This document shows, piece by piece, positions 58,723-64,000 of a DNA stretch of 64,000 bases. Location: contig JAWKOC010000002.1 in assembly GCA_041391365.1 (NCBI GenBank), forward strand, positions 310,001 to 374,000, written 5' to 3'. The notes under the pieces were generated by a model. The model did no database searches, was not told the origin of the DNA, and worked only from the letters and a program-made list of their open reading frames with translations. The DNA is from JAGRAX01 sp041391365 (GTDB lineage Bacteria > Bdellovibrionota_G > JALEGL01 > JAGRMV01). Position 1 is the first letter of the stretch. Each line of letters starts with the position of its first letter. The position numbers and the translations under genes were made by a program.

Positions 58723-59595
58723 TCAAACCTCGATGGTGACAATTTTCCAAATCCATAGAGCTCCAAGGGTTTGAAGAATGAGCATCATGGCAATCATGAT
58801 CCAGCCAAGCTGCGTGGTGAACATGGGAATGATCATGGGAGGATTGACCCAATACATCAGCAGCATGAGTGCGAAAGGAATGATCAGTAGACCTATCCCT
58901 TGTGTTCGGCCTTGTTGGGTCATGGCTTTGATTTTTCCCGATACCTTCTTTCTTTCTCGAATGGTTTGGGCGATGGTTTCAAAGGTCTCACTCAAATCTC
59001 CCCCGGTTTCTCGAAGGATTAAAATCGAATGGATGGCGACACTCAAATCTTGAGATGGAATTCGTTCCAGCATCTTTTCCAGAGCCTCGTCAATGGTCAA
59101 TCCGATTTTTTCCTGAGACAATACCAGTCCAAATTCCTGTGAGATTGGATTGGGAAATTCTTGAATGATGATTTGAATCGACTGAGAAAGATTCATTCCT
59201 GACTTGAGAGAGTTGGACATTAAGGTGAGAGCGTCAATGAGCTGCTCGTTGAACAGTTGAATTCTTCGTTCGAATTGAAACTGCAAAACCATGCGGAGAG
59301 AGAAAAACCCAAACATTCCAAATGCAACGGTAAAAAAGATGCATATGATGGGATAGTCCTTCGTGAGTACTGCACCCGTCAATGCCAGACAAATCGTAGG
59401 AAATGCGATGGCGGTAGTGATCCATGTTTTGGAACGAGGACGAAACATTTTTTCAGATACATCCATGGCCCACGCTACATAGGTCTGTGTGTTGTTGATG
59501 ATGAGCTGCTCCAGCCAGGGATAGAGGAGATATCCTGTTCCAGCAATGCTGGCTCCACAAAAGAGCATCATCAGATAGGTTCGTAGATCACTCAC
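58723..59595 (-). CDS. tadB: TadB-like Tad pilus inner-membrane platform protein
   Basis: Type II secretion F-domain protein: membrane segments near the N-terminus (SDLRTYLMMLFCGASIAGTG) and near 80-115, then the cytoplasmic F domain with QLIDALTLMSNSLKSGMNLSQSIQ and RETGGDLSETFETIAQTIRERKKV, and two C-terminal membrane segments. This is the TadB layout. The GTG at 59595 lies within the last codons of the CpaF-type gene (eight-base overlap) and gives a normal length of 290 residues. No tadC follows in the window, which is unusual because tadB and tadC normally come as a pair. Confidence 0.85.
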   Translation of the reverse strand: MSDLRTYLMMLFCGASIAGTGYLLYPWLEQLIINNTQTYVAWAMDVSEKMFRPRSKTWITTAIAFPTICLALTGAVLTKDYPIICIFFTVAFGMFGFFSLRMVLQFQFERRIQLFNEQLIDALTLMSNSLKSGMNLSQSIQIIIQEFPNPISQEFGLVLSQEKIGLTIDEALEKMLERIPSQDLSVAIHSILILRETGGDLSETFETIAQTIRERKKVSGKIKAMTQQGRTQGIGLLIIPFALMLLMYWVNPPMIIPMFTTQLGWIMIAMMLILQTLGALWIWKIVTIEV

Positions 59596-61732
59596 TGAAC
59601 AGTCCTTTGGGGAGTTTGATGCCCTTCTTTTTGAATGCAGATGCAAATGTGGGGACCAAGCCCGTGGCTACAAAGCTTCCTTTGACTTTTCCCTGACTGT
59701 CTACGCCTTTTTCTTTGAATTTGAAAATGTCTTGCAACGAAACGGTAGAAGATTCAAGGCCTGTAACTTCAGTCACGGCAGTTACTTTACGGCTGCCGTC
59801 ACTCAGGCGGCTCAGCTGTACAATCAACTGAACTGCACTGGCAATCTGTTCTCGTATCGCGCGAGAGGGCAAGTCCATTCCAGCAAACATGACCAGCGTT
59901 TCCAGTCGTGCAATAGAGTCACGTGGAGAGTTGGCGTGGATCGTTGTCATCGACCCATCGTGACCCGTGTTCATGGCTTGCAGCATGTCCAGAGCTTCTG
60001 CACCTCGACATTCTCCAATGATGATTCGATCAGGTCTCATGCGAAGCGTGTTTCGAACCAACTCCCGAATGGGAATTTCTCCCTCTCCCTGCAAGTTTGC
60101 AGGTCTGGATTCTAGTCTTCCGACATGTTCTTGTGGGAGATTGAGTTCAGCCGAATCTTCCACAGTAATGATGCGTTCGTTGCTGGGAACAAAACTCGAC
60201 AAGGCATTGAGCAGTGTTGTTTTTCCTGTGCCTGTTCCTCCAGAGATCAAAATGTTCAAACGAGCTTGGACACATGCTCGTAAGAAATCTGCGATCTCCT
60301 CGGTGATCGCCCCGTATTTGATGAGTTGCTCTGGACCAATACCATCTTGATTGAATTTCCGAATCGTAAGCATCGGTCCATCAATCGATAGGGGGGGGAT
60401 GATGGCGTGAACCCGAGATCCATCTCGAAGGCGAGCATCCACCATGGGAGTCTTTTCATCTATGCGTCTTCCTATGGGTGCGACAATGCGTTCAATGACT
60501 CCCATCAATTGCTTGTTGCCTGTAAAACGTGCATTGATCAATGTGAGTTTCCCATTTCTCTCCACATAGATTTGGTCGCTTCGATTGACCATGATCTCAC
60601 TGACTTCTGGGTTGGAGAGCAAATCTTCCAAGGGTCCATATCCAACAGCCTCGTCCAAGACCTCTTTGACCAATTGCTGACGCTCTGATCGAGAAGAAAC
60701 TTCTGGCATTTGATCCACGATTTTCAAAATGGCTTCTCTCGTTTTGGTTTTGAGTGCTTCCATGGACGCATCATCTTGTTTGACGAGTTCTTCTGGAGTG
60801 AGTTTTCGAAAATCCATCATGTCGATCAATCGCAAGTGGATTTTTGTGCGAAGATGCTCAAGTCTCTCGGCTTCTTTGTCCACAGGTTTGTCAAAGAGTT
60901 TTCGATTGACGGGCGTTTGGCTCGATTGGGGTGATGGAGACTCAAAAGGATTGGACCCTTCCAGAGATTTGAGACTGAGCTCTACGGGCTTGAGCAAGTT
61001 TTTGGTAAGAATGACTCTGGTCAACTCTTCGATCATTCTGCTGTACACCGATCGTGGATTGGATCGAAAAATGGGAGAAGCTTGATGAATGGAGTTTTGA
61101 ATTTCTTTGGGTTCATCTGGAAACAAAGCCAAACAGTTTTTTTTCAGTTTTTGTCGGATGATGGATTCAGTGATCACACCTTTGGGGTCATATCGATTGA
61201 CGACAAGTTGAATCAGATCCGATGGAAAAGCGAGCTCTTGAAACTCTTGCAGAGATTGTACCGATCGAGTGAGCGAAAGAATTTCAGGGGTCGTGCAAAA
61301 TAGCACGAGGGAGGAGTGCTCAAACACTTTAACCGTTTGAGGGAAAATGGTGCTTCCACAGTCGGCAACAATGTATTGAAATTTTTTCTTGAGAAGTCCA
61401 ATCAGTGTGGAGACGGACTCTGCATCCAGAGCATGGGCCTGGCGAAATTTTGAAACAGCCGAGAGGACGTAGATATCATCTGCATTTTTGTGAATGTATC
61501 GGTCCAAGTCGTGTTCGGAAATTTTGTGAACTTTGGGAGCCAAATCCAACATGGTTCTTCCCACAGGGCTTCCCAACAAAAGACTCAAGTCGCCACAATC
61601 GTGCAAATCAAAATCCAAAATCAACACACGTCCACGGCTTTGACGTGCAAGAGCGTAGCCAACATTGGTGGCTAGAATGCTCTTCCCCACACCTGACTTG
61701 GGGCCGAATATGCTGATCAAATACGATGACAT
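59588..61732 (-). CDS. CpaE/TadZ-CpaF/TadA fusion: MinD-like ATPase joined to the pilus motor ATPase
   Basis: Residues 1-245 are a ParA/MinD-type P-loop ATPase with a deviant Walker A (FGPKSGVGKS, 9-18) and LILDFDLHDCG, the TadZ/CpaE role of placing the pilus machine. A Ser/Pro-rich linker (about 255-280) leads to a full CpaF/TadA: Walker A GGTGTGKTT (498-506), Walker B RIIIGECRG (569-577) and the His box GSMTTIHAN (593-601). The receiver-like domain often found in CpaE is absent. Both genes are usually separate. The 714-residue frame is uninterrupted. It follows the secretin gene by 41 bases. Confidence 0.9.
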   Translation of the reverse strand: MSSYLISIFGPKSGVGKSILATNVGYALARQSRGRVLILDFDLHDCGDLSLLLGSPVGRTMLDLAPKVHKISEHDLDRYIHKNADDIYVLSAVSKFRQAHALDAESVSTLIGLLKKKFQYIVADCGSTIFPQTVKVFEHSSLVLFCTTPEILSLTRSVQSLQEFQELAFPSDLIQLVVNRYDPKGVITESIIRQKLKKNCLALFPDEPKEIQNSIHQASPIFRSNPRSVYSRMIEELTRVILTKNLLKPVELSLKSLEGSNPFESPSPQSSQTPVNRKLFDKPVDKEAERLEHLRTKIHLRLIDMMDFRKLTPEELVKQDDASMEALKTKTREAILKIVDQMPEVSSRSERQQLVKEVLDEAVGYGPLEDLLSNPEVSEIMVNRSDQIYVERNGKLTLINARFTGNKQLMGVIERIVAPIGRRIDEKTPMVDARLRDGSRVHAIIPPLSIDGPMLTIRKFNQDGIGPEQLIKYGAITEEIADFLRACVQARLNILISGGTGTGKTTLLNALSSFVPSNERIITVEDSAELNLPQEHVGRLESRPANLQGEGEIPIRELVRNTLRMRPDRIIIGECRGAEALDMLQAMNTGHDGSMTTIHANSPRDSIARLETLVMFAGMDLPSRAIREQIASAVQLIVQLSRLSDGSRKVTAVTEVTGLESSTVSLQDIFKFKEKGVDSQGKVKGSFVATGLVPTFASAFKKKGIKLPKGLFSE

Positions 61733-61773
61733 AAACTTATGTTCTCCGTATGCGGAGAAGCACGCAACCCAAC

Positions 61774-63288
61774 TTAGGGTGCAAGCTCCTCACTGGGCAC
61801 CGTAGACGAAATACGATCAGGGTAGACCTCATAAAGATTGAAACTATCTTTCAAGTCTTTGTTGGCATCCTTGGAGTATTTCAAAATGGTCGGAGTGATG
61901 AACACCATGAACTGACTGCGCTGTTTGCTCAAATCGTTGGATTTGAACAAGGTGAACAATGATCCCAAAGGAAAGGGGTCCACAAATGTATCTTGCGTCG
62001 ATGTAGGGCTCGTGCTGCTAGAGCTTCCACTTGAGGGAGGTCGATCCAGTGCCTGGCGATAGGAATGACGAACCAATCCACCGATGACGACCGATTCTCC
62101 TGAGCGAACCAATTGTGTGGTTTCCACAGAACTTTGCGAAATCGCTACACCTCCGGAAACATCTGGAGATCCCAGAGAACTTATTTTTACCGAAATTTTC
62201 ATGTCGACGTCACTGCCTGAAGTATGGGGTTCAATTTTTAGCAATGCTCCAATGTTTTGAAATTCGAGGGAGACCGCACCATTGGGCTGAACGATCGGAA
62301 ATCCCACGCGAGTTCCACTTTCGATCACGGCCTCGTCGCCACTTTTTACAGACACAGATGGATTTTCCAATACGCGTGCAACTCCCAATGATCGGAAGTG
62401 ATTGAGTTTGGGAAGAATGTCTGTGGCTGTTCCCGTCAGAGCTCCCGTAAAGTTGTTGCTTCCTGAGATAGGATTGATGCTATACGACGAGTTGATTCCC
62501 ACTTGGGGAATGGGATTCCAACGGAAGTTGAAATTCTTGGAGAAGTTTTTGGCGACTTCTACAAAATGAGCGGTTACTTGGATGGTATCTTTTCGAATCG
62601 GAGGATTGGGGATGTTGCGAATTTCCAATCCATTGATCACGCTGGTCGAATAGAGTTTGGCAATCTTTTCGGCCTTGTCATAAGACTGTTTCGAATAGAC
62701 CTGCCCCTCGAGAAGGATTTGTCCCTTGACCGAGCGCACAGAAATTTCATCCAATCCGATCTCTTTTTCAATTCGTTTGGCTACCAGGCTGTTGGTGTTG
62801 GAGTTGGTTTTGGCCAGATTGATGATTTGGTCTGTGCTCGCGGAGACTTTGCGGATTCTTCCCATGTCATCGGGCAACACAACCTCTCCATCGATCACCA
62901 CTTTTTGTCCAACCCGTTTGATGGAAATTCCTTCAATGTCGACCAAAAGCTGTTGTACATCGGACAGGAGTTTGTCAGGATCGGTGGAATAGACGGTCAA
63001 ATTGACAACTTCCCGCTGTTCATTTTTTTGGTCGAACACGATTAACGTAGTGGTTCCTGGGCTTTTGGGAAAGAGAGTGATTCTTCGTTTGGCGCGGTCG
63101 GCTCGGAAGTTTACGATGTTGGGATCACCGACCGTGATGTTTCCGATGGCGTAATCAACTCTCCTGACTTTGGGATTGTTGATGACCAAGTATTCTGTGA
63201 GCTCGTCCTGTGCATTTGCGACATTCGCAAATGCAAGAATCAAACTACTCCATAACATCCATTTCCATTGCATCTTTTTTTTCATCAT
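61774..63288 (-). CDS. cpaC: CpaC/RcpA-type Tad pilus secretin
   Basis: An exported protein (signal peptide to about residue 26, NVANAQ) with the pilus-assembly N-domain (VRRVDYAIGNITVGDPNIVNF and DRAKRRITLFPKSPGTTTLIV), two BON-like stretches between about 95 and 220, and the secretin domain with LENPSVSVKSGDEAVIESG and SVETTQLVRSGESVVIGGL. It forms the outer-membrane pore of the Tad pilus. Length 504 is normal. The ATG at 63288 overlaps the cpaB stop by four bases. Confidence 0.88.
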   Translation of the reverse strand: MMKKKMQWKWMLWSSLILAFANVANAQDELTEYLVINNPKVRRVDYAIGNITVGDPNIVNFRADRAKRRITLFPKSPGTTTLIVFDQKNEQREVVNLTVYSTDPDKLLSDVQQLLVDIEGISIKRVGQKVVIDGEVVLPDDMGRIRKVSASTDQIINLAKTNSNTNSLVAKRIEKEIGLDEISVRSVKGQILLEGQVYSKQSYDKAEKIAKLYSTSVINGLEIRNIPNPPIRKDTIQVTAHFVEVAKNFSKNFNFRWNPIPQVGINSSYSINPISGSNNFTGALTGTATDILPKLNHFRSLGVARVLENPSVSVKSGDEAVIESGTRVGFPIVQPNGAVSLEFQNIGALLKIEPHTSGSDVDMKISVKISSLGSPDVSGGVAISQSSVETTQLVRSGESVVIGGLVRHSYRQALDRPPSSGSSSSTSPTSTQDTFVDPFPLGSLFTLFKSNDLSKQRSQFMVFITPTILKYSKDANKDLKDSFNLYEVYPDRISSTVPSEELAP

Positions 63289-63998
63289 GGCACCAGGGTT
63301 GCGTCTTCACCGCGCAACTCAAGCCACTTTGGCTTGGAGCGGATTTCGATGGGGACTTTGATCCCAGTCACCGATTCCGTAGTCGAGCGGTTGGTTTTTA
63401 AGTCTTTGTCGTCTCCAGCTGTGAAACGATCGTGATACGATCGAAGCGCCAGCGTGATGGTTCCGGTTTCTTGTGCAATGGCCAAATCCATGCACATACG
63501 AGGTGTGACTTGCAAGGTCACATTGGAAAAGGAGTTCTGTTGTCCTTGTGAAGCAAAAAAACTTTGCTGGCCAGATCCCTCGGTGGGAGTGAATCGATCC
63601 AAGCGATAGTTGGCACCTGTGGCCAAGACCGGAACGTTTTGAAACAGCGTAACAGCCTCAAGATCTTTGATTCCTTTCCGATCTTGATCCATGGTTCGAA
63701 ACACACCAATCACGTCTACGGTGTCTCCGTTACGAATGTGTCCACCCACACCTGTGATGGCATTGACGGCGACCGTGCAAGCGCGAAGGTCTTTGGGGAT
63801 GATGGGGGAGATCCCGCTTTCTCCAAGCAGAGATAGTTTGGTTTTGACCAGCTGTTCCCCTTTTTTGATGGTGGTTGCTGCAACATAGCCAACCACTTGG
63901 CCGAGTTCTTCCAAGGTTGTCGCCAAAGGCTGTACGTAGGGTTTCGGAATTTGACGCACCTCGAACATCGTTTCGTCGATGATTTCATGCTGGCGAAT
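63285..63998 (-). CDS. cpaB: CpaB/RcpC-type Tad pilus assembly protein, 5' end cut by the window
   Basis: The frame is open to the right edge, so the N-terminal signal anchor and part of the SAF-type domain are missing. Visible are VVGYVAATTIKKGEQLVKTKL (SAF-like), then ACTVAVNAITGVGGHIRNGDTVDVIGVF, the conserved RcpC core, and VTLQVTPRMCMDLAIAQETGTITLALRS in the C-terminal part. CpaB/RcpC helps assemble the pilus at the secretin. It is coupled to cpaC by a four-base overlap. Confidence 0.85.
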   Translation of the reverse strand: MRQHEIIDETMFEVRQIPKPYVQPLATTLEELGQVVGYVAATTIKKGEQLVKTKLSLLGESGISPIIPKDLRACTVAVNAITGVGGHIRNGDTVDVIGVFRTMDQDRKGIKDLEAVTLFQNVPVLATGANYRLDRFTPTEGSGQQSFFASQGQQNSFSNVTLQVTPRMCMDLAIAQETGTITLALRSYHDRFTAGDDKDLKTNRSTTESVTGIKVPIEIRSKPKWLELRGEDATLVP

Positions 63999-64000
63999 GT

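Overview
The window looks like chromosomal DNA of a Gram-negative bacterium. The evidence is an outer-membrane Wzi-type barrel, Wzx/Wzy-type surface-polysaccharide genes, a Tad (Flp) pilus locus with a secretin, and a 16S-tRNA-Ile-tRNA-Ala-23S-5S operon. By eye the 16S gene reads like the old deltaproteobacterial grade (including Bdellovibrionota-like lineages). That placement is an inference from general appearance and not a tree. The sugar region is visibly more AT-rich than the housekeeping region on the right.

Layout. (1) 1-30.4 kb is a large O-antigen/glycan locus in blocks of alternating strand. The minus block 13.5-1.3 kb is a nearly complete legionaminic-acid pathway: a GNAT, LegG, a PIG-L deacetylase, LegB, LegC, LegI, a NeuD-like acyltransferase, PtmE, a PtmF-like oxidoreductase, LegF/PtmB and a PtmA-like SDR, followed by RmlB and RmlA. 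The plus block 15.9-25.0 kb holds a Wzy-like polymerase, a Wzx flippase, an epimerase, a WbuB-like glycosyltransferase, three genes for UDP-N-acetyl-L-fucosamine (FnlB/FnlA/FnlC-like) and a WecE-like aminotransferase, which with RmlA/RmlB would give dTDP-Fuc4N. The minus block 29.0-24.9 kb is an unusual five-gene module: WbqC family, NeuD-like acyltransferase, beta-propeller glycosidase-like protein, PhyH-type dioxygenase and a membrane GT2. A PglC/WcaJ-type initiating phosphoglycosyltransferase and a small SMR/EamA-like protein close the locus.

(2) 30.4-36.1 kb carries a repeat-type envelope protein, a LysE exporter, a tandem pair of trypsin-like secreted proteins (one with the full triad, the next lacking His and Ser), a Yip1-like membrane protein and a small hypothetical. 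(3) 36.1-46.5 kb is a second surface-glycan cluster: a GT4, GalE, a flippase, a fused cytidylyltransferase-HAD phosphatase, a NeuB-like synthase without a SAF domain, a GT52-like sialyltransferase candidate, a cupin, Wzi and a GT2. (4) 46.6-52.4 kb is a complete rRNA operon with promoter, boxA-like sites, processing stems and terminator. (5) 52.5-58.6 kb is housekeeping: tyrS, a SurA-DsbA-like lipoprotein, lon with a very basic tail, and a PilZ protein. (6) 58.7-64.0 kb is the Tad pilus locus (TadB, a CpaE-CpaF fusion, CpaC, and CpaB cut by the window edge).

The genes work together mainly to make nucleotide-activated sugars (CMP-legionaminate, a second CMP-nonulosonate probably made through a 9-phosphate, UDP-L-FucNAc, dTDP-Fuc4N, UDP-Gal) and to assemble and export them as surface glycans. 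At least seven genes, including the essential tyrS and lon, are broken by single-base shifts whose two sides still read as conserved protein. I read most of these as consensus sequence errors and not as true pseudogenes.
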